Shown piece after piece: positions 48,082 to 60,270 of a DNA stretch of 64,000 nucleotides. Source of the stretch: Rhizophagus irregularis. Lineage: Eukaryota; Glomeromycota; Glomeromycetes; Glomerales; Glomeraceae. How positions within the stretch are numbered: the stretch's first letter is position 1; each line of letters starts with the position of its first letter. The position numbers and the translations under genes are program-made. The notes beneath the pieces were generated by a model. That model was given only the letters and a program-made list of their open reading frames with translations. It had not been told where the DNA came from and ran no database searches. Location of the stretch: NCBI RefSeq assembly GCF_026210795.1, contig NC_089441.1, forward strand, positions 3,720,001 through 3,784,000, written 5' to 3'.

Positions 48082-50046
48082 TTAATACTTATACCGACCA
48101 CGGGATTCACGTTTTCCTCTTCCATCTCTATCAAATCTTTTATTTAAGTCATTAGATCTACCACCAAATCGACCCCTACCAAATCTATCACCACCTCCTC
48201 GTGATCGAGTTTTTTCTTTCAACCCAAACCTATCCAAAACATATGGACTAACTGGCATTTCAGATCCAAAAGCTTTTGAAAATTCACTAACAGCTGACAC
48301 CAAATCAATTTTTTTGAAATAATTTGCACTGGATTTTCCTGCATCTAAGAATGATAACGAATTTATGATTTAATTTAACGACTATTAAATTTTAATTCTC
48401 AATTAAACAATTATGTAATATTAAATACTCACAATATCCTAGAAAAGCCATGGATGCTTCTTTTATTTGGTCAATGTCAAGCTCTTCTAAAGCTCTTTCG
48501 ATCATGTTATCATCTTCTTTAACATTATAAGACTGACCATCCACTTCTTTTATTGGCAGATCATTGATAAGTTTTGTAAATCCTTTCTCAAAGGGTGCCA
48601 ATACAAGCATTCCTTCCCCTTCTTTGCCTGCACGGCCTGTTCGTCCCAAACGATGAATATATTGTTCCCGAGTAGAAGGTGCACCAATTTGAAGTACCAT
48701 CGTAACTCCTGGATAATCCACACCTCGTGCTGATACATCAGACGTAACAAGAACTGCATTTTGTCTTGATCTACGGAATCTATCTGACACTCTGGAACGC
48801 TGCATTTGTGACAAACCAGAATGGAGTTCAAAAATCTCCATATCACCCAAATTTTTCAGAAAGTCAGCATAAAGCATAGTTCCCAATCTTGTTGGTAGGA
48901 ACATTATTATTTTCCCTTTCTTGTGCGATTTTTTATGTTCTTTCATGATATTTCGGATAGTAGTAAGATGTGCTTCATAAGGAGTTATAACGTATGATTG
49001 TTTAACTTGAGTATTTGTGTTAACATCATTTGGATCAACAGTATCAATAAATTTGTAATCAGGCTTGAGAGAAAGATTAGCTATTTGTCGGATTTGATTA
49101 GAGACTGTTGCAGAAAATAGGAAGGTTTGTCTTTCCTTTGGGAAAAAATGCACAATTTCTTCGATATCATCTCGGAAACCCATATCTAACAGCTGATCCG
49201 CTTCATCAAGAATTAACTATTCAAGTTTTTTTTTTTTAGAATTATTCATTCAAAAAGAGAAAAAAAATTTATGAAAATTTAAATATTATCACTAACCGTT
49301 TTTATACCATTACATTGTTTTTTAAAATTTGATTCGGTTGATAATAGATCGTATAATCTACCTGGTGTACCTACTACAAGATCTACTCTTTGATGTGATA
49401 ATTTTCTAACTTGAAGTCTCCTACTTTCACCACCAACTAAACATTGAACTTTATAATTATAAAAAGTCAAAAGTTGATATGCTTCATTTGCAATTTGTTG
49501 AGCTAATTCACGAGTTGGGGAAATAATCATAATTGAAACCATTTCTCCTCTATTACCATTTTGAGAATTACGGATTAAAGTTTCTATAGCAGGAATTAAA
49601 AATGCCAAGGTTTTGCCAGTACCAGTTTTTGCTTTTACAAATAGATCTCCTTCAATTGGTAATTGTGATAATACAGCATCTTGAACTTTTGACATTTCAT
49701 GATATTTAAAAACTTTAAGTAAAGCTTGTTGTGTTTTTGGTGAAATTGAAGTAATTTCATCGAATCTTGATGGAACATATTCATCTTTAGATACAATAGA
49801 AGGATCATTTATATTAAATTCTTTTCTTTCTGTTTCAGTATCTTCAATTTTTCTTGTCCGTGCTAATTTAGCATATGTACGAATATTCGTGTTATGTAAG
49901 GAAGTTTGTGGAGAAGTATTTAGACCAGTTGTTAAACGTGTATCAAAAGAGAACCGTTTGTTTTTCAACACGTTTAAGGTGGAATATCCACGAATTACCG
50001 AAGCTATCAGCCGAATTATATAAGAATAGGTATTAATCAAAACCAA
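48082..50046 (-). CDS. MSS116: Mitochondrial DEAD-box RNA helicase, Mss116-like
   Basis: Three coding exons are clear: 49297 upward to about 50003-50046, 48433-49216 and 48082-48344. Helicase motifs in order: Q-motif region FDEI...VQDAVL, Walker A AKTGTGKT, SPTRELAQQI, GTPGRL, LILDEADQLL, FSATVS, then IIMFLPTR, VLVTSDVSARGVDYPG and HRLGRTGRAG. The C-terminal extension ends in a Gly/Arg-rich basic tail (RFGRGRFGGRSNDL), as in Mss116, which assists group I/II intron splicing and RNA remodelling in mitochondria. The N-terminal part is basic and Ser/Thr-rich, fitting a presequence. The start is unresolved. The frame is open to about 50046, but no ATG precedes the helicase core, so a short 5' exon must be spliced in, probably to the acceptor gatag just above 50003. 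Confidence 0.9.
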
Positions 50047-50601
50047 AAATATAAACTTATGAACTTATGAACATTCGAATTTAAATATAAAACTAACAAT
50101 GTTGTAACTCTGTTTTCAAAGCGAACGTTGATGGTTTGTTTCGTAGAAAAGATCTAAAAACCACATTGGTAAAAGCAAAAGCATTTTTATATGAATTATT
50201 ACGACTTATACTTCCTATCAGAGTTTGAGCATACATTCTTTTTTTTTTATGGATTTTTTTTTTTAAAAAAAAAAGAAAAAAAATTTAAAAATTTATCAAA
50301 AAAATTTTTCGTCTTATCAAATCTACATCAATTATCATTGACGTACCCCTGGAGCCTGGACCTGGGTCTTTGGGTCTTGGGTAACATAGTGGGTAACATA
50401 TACATATGATACATATGATAGGCATTCAATCAACCAATGGGTAATATATACTGTACTGTACATACGATTTGGCATGAGCATTCAAACATCCAATCAAAAA
50501 AATGGTTTAAATAAATATACGTATTTTATTATAATTTGTCTTCATTATCTTTTATATAAAAAAAAAATTTCAATTACTTTTTATCTATTCTTATAGAAAA
50601 A
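50047..50601. promoter_or_regulatory. Divergent region between helicase and golgin genes
   Basis: About 550 bp with the missing 5' exon of the helicase gene presumably inside, T-rich tracts near 50239-50275 and short imperfect repeats (gggtaacata, acatatgata) near 50380-50450. No further gene is seen. Confidence 0.4.
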
Positions 50602-52700
50602 ATGGCACAAATAACCATTCCTAATAACAATGTTGTAACCTCAAAAGCTGAAACACCTGAAACACCAGTAGTAGTTAGTCAACAATCATTATTATCTGCT
50701 TTAAGCTATCTTCGTGCAGAACTTGAAAAATTGAAAAAAGAAAATAAAGAGTTATCAACTGAACGTACAACTTTATTTGAACAATTAGAAAATGAAAAGA
50801 ACAAGAACAATAATAATATAATAAATAATAATAATAATGAAATAGTAGAAGATAGTAATAGTATCAACCAAAAGGACAATAATAATAATGAGGATTCTAC
50901 TGATTCTACTTTGTCGAAAAATGACGATGATCATAAAAAATTGATAGAAGAATTAACGACAAAAATTGAACAAATCGAAAAAGAAAAAAAAGAGGAGATT
51001 ACAAATATTGAATCACAACTTGAACAAAGTAAGGAAGAAAAGAAACAATTAGAAGTACAACATCAAAGTTTAATTGCTAAATTGGCTAATTTTAAGACTT
51101 CCATAGCTGATAAATTGAAAGCGGACAATGTATTGATTTATTTATTTACTTATTTTGTGCATAATAATTAATTTTTTATTAATTAATTCTTTTTATTTAT
51201 TTATTTTTTATTCAGGAAGAACATAATAGAATTAGACAGCAATATAATGAATTGAATGAACAAAATAAAGAACTTAATAACACTATTTTACAATTACAAG
51301 CTAACCTTTCTACCAGTCAAGATGAGAACGATAAAGTAAATCATCAATTAGAGTCTTTACAATCACAGCTTTTTGATATACAACAGCAATCTTCACGTGA
51401 AATTGATGAAAAAGATGATATAATTCGTGACTTACAATATAATTTAGACCGTACAGGAAGAGAACGAGAAGAATGGGAAGTTAACGCAATGGAATTAAAA
51501 AGTGCAAAAGATGAATTACTTTCTCACATAAAACATTTAGAAAGGGAAATGGATGCCTTAAAACACGAGAAAGAAGTTTTAATTGTTGAAAAAAATAATG
51601 AGTCAGAAAGTTTGGCCAATCTACAAAATGTTTTAGAAGAGTTTGAAGCAGGTAATAAGGATTTTATATTTAATTTGTCAAAAAATTTTTCATGAATCTG
51701 ACTTTCTTGTTTTTATATAAGCTAAGCAATCAGAGATTCGGGAAGCCGTCGAAGGAATACAAATGCGACTTACCACTGCTACCAAAGAGCTAGCAGAGTA
51801 TAAAGAGCGTGCATTATTGGCTGAAGTAATTCTTACTTTTAGAATATTATGTATTTATTAATAATTAAATCCTCTTTTAACAAGTTTGTTTTACTTATTT
51901 AGACTCAATTAGCGCAAATAAAAGATGAAATCGGAAAAACGTTGCAATACGAAAAAGAAATAAAAGAAAAGAATTTACTAATTGGAAAGTTACGACATGA
52001 AGGTATATATATTTATTAATGTTTGGAATTTTAAATTTTTTTATTATTTATGCTCATCTTTTACCCTTTTTTATAGCTGTAATATTGAATGGGCATCTTA
52101 CTGAAGCTTTACGTCGTATGAGAGAGGAAAGCAGTGAGAATAATGTGGACAAGTTAGTTTGCTTAAAATATATAAGTGATTTTATTAATTTCTTTCCTGT
52201 AATAACAATTTTAATGTTATTTCTTAGACGCCTTATTACCAACCTTTTGATCGCTTTCTTCAACACTCCACGTGGAGATAGCAAACGATTTGAGATATTA
52301 CAATTGATGGCAAATATGTTAGAATGGACGGAGGAACAGAAGGAACAAGTAGGTTTAATAAGAAAAGCATTATCTAGCAGATCTGAAGATCGATCAAATA
52401 AATGGGTATCAGGTTTATGGACACCCACTATTGAGAGACCACGAGGTCGACTATCAGAAGATGTCCCTAGACCAACTATTCGTATATCTGAAGATGAAGC
52501 TACTAGAGAGGTAAATGACTTAAAGTGATTTATTTAATTAAAATTAATTTATTAATTCACTTATTTTTATTATCTTTTTTTAATACTTTTATTAGTCATT
52601 TTCTGATATGTGGATATCGTTTTTACTTAAAGAAGCAAGTAAAGACAATCAACATAATAATGGTAATAGTAATAATTCTAATTCAAAACAAGTAGAATAA
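50602..52700 (+). CDS. RUD3: Golgin with GRAB domain, Rud3/GMAP-210-like
   Basis: Seven exons (50602-51129, 51216-51651, 51722-51825, 51903-52002, 52077-52152, 52228-52510, 52596-52700) sum to 1632 nt, 543 aa. Nearly all of residues 25-390 is predicted coiled coil (Glu/Lys/Gln/Leu heptads), interrupted by an Asn-rich loop near residues 70-100. The C-terminal block AVILNGHLTEALRRMREESS is followed by RRLITNLLIAFFNTPRGDSK and RFEILQLMANMLEWTEEQKE. This is the GRAB (GRIP-related Arf-binding) region of Rud3 and GMAP-210, which tethers the protein to the cis-Golgi through Arf1-type GTPases. The tail SFSDMWISFLLKEA resembles the short fungal C-terminal segment. Function is inferred: structural golgin in ER-to-Golgi traffic. 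Confidence 0.88.
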
Positions 52701-54623
52701 TTAATTAATTTAATGTATTGTAGTCACCTATTGTGTGCTTTATAGTAACTTTTTCATTATATTTAAGAAACAGACTTTGAATGTGCTAATAAACATTATT
52801 TTATAATTAAATTAGATGGGTGAAAAGGTTTATATGATTAGAGATATAATTAATATGCAAATAAAAGGGGGGGGGAGGATATCAGATACATGTACAGCAG
52901 TAGTATATAATAGATGTAATTTCTTGACTGCTAAATCAATCACAATAATTATCATATAGACCAAGTTTTATTTATTATTAATCCCTTTTTTTTGTTATTT
53001 TTTATTATCATTTACAGTTTGGCTAATAGAATTCATGTTTAAAATAAATTTAAAAGTAATGATTTTTTTAATAATAATATTATATAATATATAATTATTA
53101 AAATTATAATATAATAATAATATACTATTTAAGATAATATAGATACAAAAATTTTATGAATATTTAATTAAGCAGAAAAGTAAAAATCCAGATAATTAAT
53201 ATAATTTAATTAAAGAAAATTAAATCAACAGTTTATTAAATGGTATTAAAATCTATTAATAAAAAAAAATACAAAAATAATAATAATAATAAAATTTTAC
53301 TATTATTAAATTACTAAAATTTATAAATTATATTAAATCTTGTATTGCTAAAATTTAAAATTTTATCAAATTAATTCAAATCAAATTTAATTTAAATTAA
53401 TTTATAAAATTACTTTAAATTTTAAAGATTTTTTTAAAATTTTCAAAATTGATTTTAAACTTTTAAGTTTACAATATTTTAGAATTACACAATTAGAATT
53501 TTATTTTTATTAGTTAGTTATATATAGGATTATTGATATAAGTAAACCTTTTGATTTTTAATTAAATTATTTGAAATTTTTACTAAAATTTGTTTTATTA
53601 ATTTTATATACAGACTCCAGCATAAGTAATGGTAGTTAGTTTTTTAATTTAACTTATAAATTTTATAATAAAGCTATGATTTTTTTTTATTTTTGGAAAG
53701 AGAAGTCAAAAATGCATATATTTTATTAATATTTGATTTGGCCTCCATTTGCATTAATGTATACTTCAACTTGACTTTATATACTATTATTATTACAATA
53801 ACTTTGCTATTAAAAACCATGCTATTTTTAAGATTATTTCATTACTTCCAAATAAATTGAGAAATAACCTGAAATTTTTTTTCTTTTTTTTGTGTTATTA
53901 TTTTCTTAATATATTGCTTCAAAAAAAATCCAAATTTCTCATTAGGATTTGAAATCTAGACTTTGAATGGCCAAAAAAAACTTATTATTGAAAAATAAAT
54001 ATTCATACTATATTAAGCATTATGGGAGTTGTTATTTTATATATTTATTATAATAAAAAACTCATCAATAATCTAGAAAATTATTTGATTAATTAAAAAT
54101 ACATATATTTCAAAATTTTTTCAATGAAAATTAAAATATATAAAATGATCGTCACTTTAATTTTGGTAGTATTTTTTTAAGAAATAACTCTGATATGATA
54201 TTTAGAATAACAAATATTTAGAATTTTACCATATTTTTAAAGAGGAGGGTGCATTGCTTATGAAAATGCAAAAAATTTTCAGTTCAATTAAAAATTACCT
54301 AAAATTTTATTTTAAAAAAAGTTAGCATCTTTATAAATAAATTTAATTATAATGGAAGCCATTTTGGGCAACAAAATAAAAATAATATTAGTATTTGAAA
54401 TTACTTTTTTTTAGTTGCTTTTTAAATGATCATTTCACTATTTAATTTAGTATAATAAATAATAATCTAATCAGAATAGTAATAGCGTTATAGCTAAATT
54501 AAGAAGCAGTATTCTCACCACTATTACTTTCACTAAGAACTGTATATATATTTAAAATAATCTTTAAAAAAACTCAAAATTTATATTAAAAAAATACCTT
54601 ATATATATAAGTTTAAAGAAATA

Positions 54624-54921
54624 TGTTTTTTTTATGCTTGTGATATATCATATCTTCCTTTTTTGATAATTTTTATATATTAATTATACTAATCATTTTA
54701 ATCATATAATTTCATTAAGATTTTTCATTTTTTAAAAAATCCTGGTATAAGATCTTATGCACTTACTATATACTATAAAAAACTTTATACTATGTGTATT
54801 TTTAACCATTCTACAAGTTTTCTTAATATATTAAAAAGAATTTAGAATAACATTTTTGACTTTTATATGTAACATATTATAGGGGTACGACATAATGCAA
54901 ATGTAATAAAAAATAAAACCC
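54624..54921. repeat. Dispersed repeat family, copy 1
   Basis: Shares long identical words with the copy at 55361-55659, for example ttttatatattaattat and acttttatatgtaacatatt, ending in ataggggtac. Similarity by eye is roughly 80 percent. Confidence 0.8.
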
Positions 54922-55360
54922 AAGTTTAAAATATATTTAATTTTAAAAAAAAATTGTAATAATATATTTAATTATTAATTATTATTATAGTTCTTTTAAA
55001 TTTTAATAATATTACTATATTACTATTCCTTAAACCGTTTTGCGAGCAAATTTGTTCACAATTCTAAATTAAAATAAATGACACTATAAAAAATTCTTTA
55101 ATTTTGGCCAGATTGTCACATAATTTTGCAGCCAAATTGATTTACATTCTGGCCATAAATTGTATGAGTTAGATATGCAGTTGATTATTAAAATTGGATG
55201 AGAAATTAACCCACAAAAATAGTATCAGAATTTTTATATAATAAAATCCAAACTTTTCTTACTATATTTTTTCTCTATTTGAATATTTATTATAACTTTT
55301 TATTTTTATTATAAAAATTTTGCATTATAATAAACAAAATAGAAATAAAAAAAGGAATAT

Positions 55361-55659
55361 ATTTTTTTTCGCACCTGCGATATGTCGCATCTCCCTTTTT
55401 TAGTAATTTTTATATATTAATTATGTCGATCATTTTAATCACATGACTTCATTAAGATTTCCCATTTTTTAAAAAATCTATAGTACATAGTAAATGCATA
55501 AGGTCTTACGCATAAAAAACTTTATACTATATGTATTTTTGACCGCTTTACAAGTTTTCTTAATATATCAAAAAAGGATTTCAAATGTCATTTTTGACTT
55601 TTATATGTAACATATTATAGGGGTACAACATAATATAGATGTGATAAAAAACAAACCCC
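55361..55659. repeat. Dispersed repeat family, copy 2
   Basis: Same orientation as copy 1, about 735 bp downstream. The segment tgtatttttgacc...tacaagtttt is also related to the left arm of the fold-back element at 57524, which links the three loci into one family. Confidence 0.8.
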
Positions 55660-56928
55660 TAAAAAAAATTAATTTTTATGAGTATATAATTAAAATGCAT
55701 AATAAAATTTTCATTAAGGTTCTATATAAAGTCAAAATCCTATTTTTAAACATCAAAAATCATATTAACAAAAGTTGTTTCTCATACCAATTTCTACATA
55801 TTCTATTAAGCTTTTATATAGCTACAATTAATTATCAATGAAATCGTAAAAGTTAAGTGCAAAGTTTTTAGTTTTTTAAAATTTTGTGATTATTTTAAAA
55901 TACAACTTTTGACCAATAGGTAATTTTTGATTTTCTAATATATAATTAATAAATGATAATAATTGCTGCACAATATATAATTTAAACTATCTTGAAAAAA
56001 AATTTTATTAAAATTGCTTTTTATTAAAATTGCTTTATTTTTATAAATTAGATAAGAGCTAAAATTTGGTAAAATTGTGGGCAAATTTGCCTGCAATTGC
56101 TTATGATTTAAGGGATAATATTTATAGTTAAATGCTAAAATTAATTAAAATTAAAAATAATAATTAATTTACAGTATATTGCAAAAAAAACTGGAATTAA
56201 AAAATTAACTATAACACCATGATAATTTCACCAAATTACATATAAAATAGTTTATTTGAAAGATAGAAACCTATAGATTTTATCAATAATAAATTAATAT
56301 ATATAATTAAGCTTATAATTATATTTTTTTTTATTTAAAAATTTTTTATAACTATTTTAAAGCAAATTTATATTTTTTTGCATAAATGCTTTATATTATT
56401 AAAGAATTTTTTTTATTTGTATTTTTCCCATTTATCTTAGTAAAATTCAAGAAATTTCTAATGAATTTGCAACTATTTTTAATTTATGGATTTCATGTCA
56501 AATTTTTTTTTAAAATAAACATTTGTAATTAATTTTCTCAAAAAGTAAAAAAGTATTGAGCCCTAAATGATATCAAAATATAGCTTCAATATTCAAGTTT
56601 ATTTTATACTTTAAATGATAAAAATTGGTTTTATTTTAAGTAAATTACATATATTTTTGTAATTTGAACCATTTATTAGTATTTTTTACTATACATCAAA
56701 ATTGTGATAATTTGAAAAATAAAATTTATATTTTTTTATCATAAATGTTTCTTTACTGCAGATTTTTTGATATTAATTTTATAGTATTATTTTTAACAAT
56801 ATTTGAGTATTTTAAATTAAATTAAATTCACCAATATTTCATAAATGTAATTTAGTTTTCTGTTATATTTTTTACTTTGAAGTAAATAATTATTGCTAAT
56901 TTTTTTTAAAAGATAATGTAAGTATTTA

Positions 56929-57384
56929 CAATCAACCTTTGTTATAATGAACCTTAGGTTCTAAATCTCAACTTCACTATAAAGTATGTAAATTTCAAGA
57001 AACTTCTTTAGCTAAACTACACAGGTCAAAAAGTGAAAAATCAGGTACCAATTGGTGACTGATTGATGTCTAATTTTTCACTTTTCGACCTGTGCTAATA
57101 AAGCAATTTTCTAAGATTATAATAATTAAACTGATATTTATAATTGAATACTTATGAATCAAAAGCAATAATAATACTAAAAGTAGTTAAGTAATTAATA
57201 AAACTAAAATATATTATAAGAAATATTTCATATTGTAATAAACTTAGCCATAATCATAGGATTTTGCTATAGTGAAGATTTTAAGAAATTTAATTAGTTA
57301 ATTCGCTATAGAAAGTTTGAAAATTTATTATAGTTGTCTGAAAAATTCACTATATCAAAGATTTGCTATATCAAAGTTTGACTG
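56929..57384. mobile_element. TA-flanked MITE, pogo/Tc1-mariner type termini
   Basis: The left end CAATCAACCTTTGTTATAATG and the inverted right end (reading CAGTCAAACTTTGATATAGC on the other strand) are flanked by TA on each side (56927-56928, 57385-57386). Subterminal motifs of the ctatag/ttcgctata kind recur. The length is about 456 bp, with no coding capacity. TA target duplication and such ends are known for Tc1/mariner/pogo non-autonomous elements. A smaller element is inserted in it. Confidence 0.75.
57020..57094. mobile_element. 75-bp fold-back element nested in the MITE
   Basis: CACAGGTCAAAAAGTGAAAA and its near-perfect inverted copy (ttttcacttttcgacctgtg) form a hairpin of about 23 bp per arm. 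It is flanked by CTA at 57017-57019 and CTA at 57095-57097. Confidence 0.75.
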
Positions 57385-57523
57385 TATAACTTCAACAATT
57401 TATACAATATAAGTTGAGTTTATTTTGAACATATAACATGCATTTTTATCATATAAATAATTTTCTGGATTTTTTTGCAACATATTGTAAAAGAATAAAA
57501 ATTAAAGAAAATTTTAAAGTTTA

Positions 57524-57891
57524 CACAGGGTGTTTGAATACGAGTCATGTGAAATATAATGATACTAATGTCACACCCTTTTACTTTTTTTATGTAATAT
57601 ATGTATTTTTGACTGCTCTGCAAATTTACTTAAGGTATCAATGGGGTTTTGAATGCTGTTTTTAATTTATATATGAAAAACTGTCTTTGCCGATCATTTC
57701 CTAAATTTTTTTAAGAGCGATCGGCAAAATCAATTATTCATAGGTAAAGTCAAAACTGACATTTAAAAGTACTTTTGATGCCTTAGGTAAACTTGTAGAG
57801 CAGGCAAAAATCCATTTATCTACTAATTTTAAAGTTTATACTATTGGTCAAAATGGTAATAATCACATGACCTGAGTTCAAACATCCTGTG
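57524..57891. mobile_element. 368-bp fold-back MITE with long inverted arms
   Basis: The left end CACAGGGTGTTTGAA...GTCATGTG and right end CACATGAC...TTCAAACATCCTGTG are inverted copies, flanked by TA (57522-57523 and 57892-57893). The arms continue inward with diverged complementarity (about 57598-57665 against 57757-57825). Near the centre, ttgccgatc and gatcggcaa form a tight inner hairpin (57685-57730). No coding capacity. Confidence 0.8.
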
Positions 57892-57899
57892 TACAAATA

Positions 57900-60270
57900 G
57901 AAATTGCCAAAATTAAAATATATTATAATTAAATAAATAAATATTTAAAATATTTTATATATTTGATTATGAATTAAAAATAATAAAATTTTAAAATATA
58001 GACTTTTTGCAATAGAAAAAAGAGTAACTACTAAAAAAATCAAATTTATATTTATATACTAAAAATACTTCAGAATTAGCATTAACTAAAAAAAAAATTT
58101 TTTTTAGCAGTTTTCTTTCAAAGAACCCATATATTTTATTATAAATTTAGGCAATTTATTTTAATGTAATTGTTAAATAAATAATATTTTTCATTAAATT
58201 TAAGTATAATAAAATATAAATTTAATTTCTATTACTTATAGAATCATATTAAAAAATTTTACTATATATACAATAATTAATTATATTAAAGTAAAGTTTA
58301 ATAGAATTGCATTTTTTATTATACTGTATTTATTTTTTTTTATTAGTAAAATTTATTATATTATATTATTATATTTAGATATATATTAAAATAAAAAAAA
58401 TTTAATTACTTTATTTATATATAAAACAATTATTAGTAAATAAAATTTTATTTATAAATTTATAATTGGTACTGAATTTCATTATTTTAATTTCTTTAAC
58501 AAATTAAAACTACCTGTATTTTAGTTTTTATAAAAATTAAATATAATTTTTATATAAAAATTATATTTTTTATTAGTATTAACTTTAATTTTAAAGTGTA
58601 ATTTGTCAATTTAATTAAATGAAATTATTTTTTTTATATTTAAATAAAGTTGTATAATAAAGTTAAAACTTAATTTTTATAAATATAGATGTAATATTTA
58701 CAGAAAGTATTTTTTATAATATAATTTTTAAATTATTATACCAAAATATTTTTTATATATCTAATTTAACTTTACAATTTATTATAATTAGATTATATTA
58801 TGGAATCATCTGATCAGTATTAAATTACTCTGTTAATTAATTTATATAATTTAATTGTTTATTTAATATTAGACTAATATGTAAATATGAAATTCAATTT
58901 ATTGGTTTAAAAATTAAGGATCCTTTATGATTTTTTACTAATAATTTCTACCTTGCTTTTTTTTTAAATTCTATTGGTTAATTAGTTAAAAAGCTTAAGG
59001 GTGACCTATTTTATAAATAAGTGAGGTTCTAAAAATTAATCTAATTTTAACTTTATACAAATCCATAAGTTATACAGTATTATTTAAATTTAATATTTAC
59101 TTGATCAAGAAAATAAATTGTAATAACTAATATAGGATAAAAAATCTATATTTTAAAGAAAAAATATAATATAAACATATTATTTAAATCCCAATTTATA
59201 TAATTATTTAGAACAATTTAATTTAAAGTTCTAAATATTTAGACACTTTAGACTGGATTGCTAAAATAATTATTGATAATAAACATTATACTTTAGAAGT
59301 AAAAAATCAAATTGATTTATTAAAAAATAGAATAAATAGAAATAGAACTATTATATTACTTTTTCTAGTAATATTTCTTTTTTGACCTTATAAAAATGTA
59401 TATAAAAATAATTATAGAACTGTTACCCATTTTATGTAACAGGAGTTACCGGAGTCCTGTTGGTACGTTAGTTATCACAATGTGTCACATCCTTCCATGA
59501 TTTCATAACGCTATTTATACCAATCCTACATTTTACGCATTTTACGCGGGTGTACTATTACAAATTTCAATAATTCTAATAATTTTTGTATAGCGAAGTA
59601 TTTAAGTTGTTTATATTAAATTATATTTATTGCTTTTAATCAGAATTTTCGAGATTATGTTTGGTGCTTAAAGCTTGACTATATTGATAAATACCGATAA
59701 ATGGATGTGCTATTTGCAATATAAGTTTTAAATAGGTTTTTACGGGACAATCGATCTTTGTTAAACCTGTTTTAAATAGGTTTTTACGGGACAATCGATC
59801 TTTGTTAAACCTGTTTATAATATAAAATTTTAGCCAAAATAAATAGATGCCTGTTCTGTTCCAGTTTTTTTTTTAAATTATTCTATATTTATCTTTTAGG
59901 CTGAACAAAGAAAATAAGTAATCGGCGGCGGAAATTTTCCCAAAGAAAACTTTCTAAATTGATATATATAATAGAAAATTTGCTAAATCTAAGCCAATAT
60001 AGAGAATTTCCCGCGAATATGCGCGCATGCTAATCTTTCTTTGTTTATTGCACAAATTTCAAGGACTGGTACAGTATATTTGTGATCAGAAGGGAGTGAC
60101 GTTGCCTTACATTGTGTCATGATACAAACTACAATTTATAAAATTTCGAGATCATGTAGGCGAGTTTTCAATTTATTTTATGGAACGAATAGGACCGATT
60201 TTACCGTTCTTCTGATTATGCAAAGTTGAAATCTTGGCAAGAGTTACTTTCTTTATCTTTCTCCCACTAA
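57900..60270. other. 2.4 kb AT-rich stretch before ERF4
   Basis: 58000-59300 is extremely AT-rich with no motif. GC rises from about 59400, perhaps marking the ERF4 promoter. It includes the 44-bp duplication at 59727-59814. Confidence 0.5.
59727..59814. repeat. Two-copy tandem duplication, 44 bp
   Basis: The unit ttttaaataggtttttacgg plus gacaatcgatctttgttaaacctg occurs twice in succession with no mismatch seen, so it is recent. It lies about 460 bp upstream of the ERF4 start. Confidence 0.95.

Larger units (their letters stand above)
52701..56900. other. 4.2 kb AT-rich desert with dispersed repeat copies
   Basis: No gene motif is seen. A run of nine G (52865-52873) follows the golgin gene. 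Two diverged 300-bp direct copies (54624-54921 and 55361-55659) are the only clear internal structure. Confidence 0.5.
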
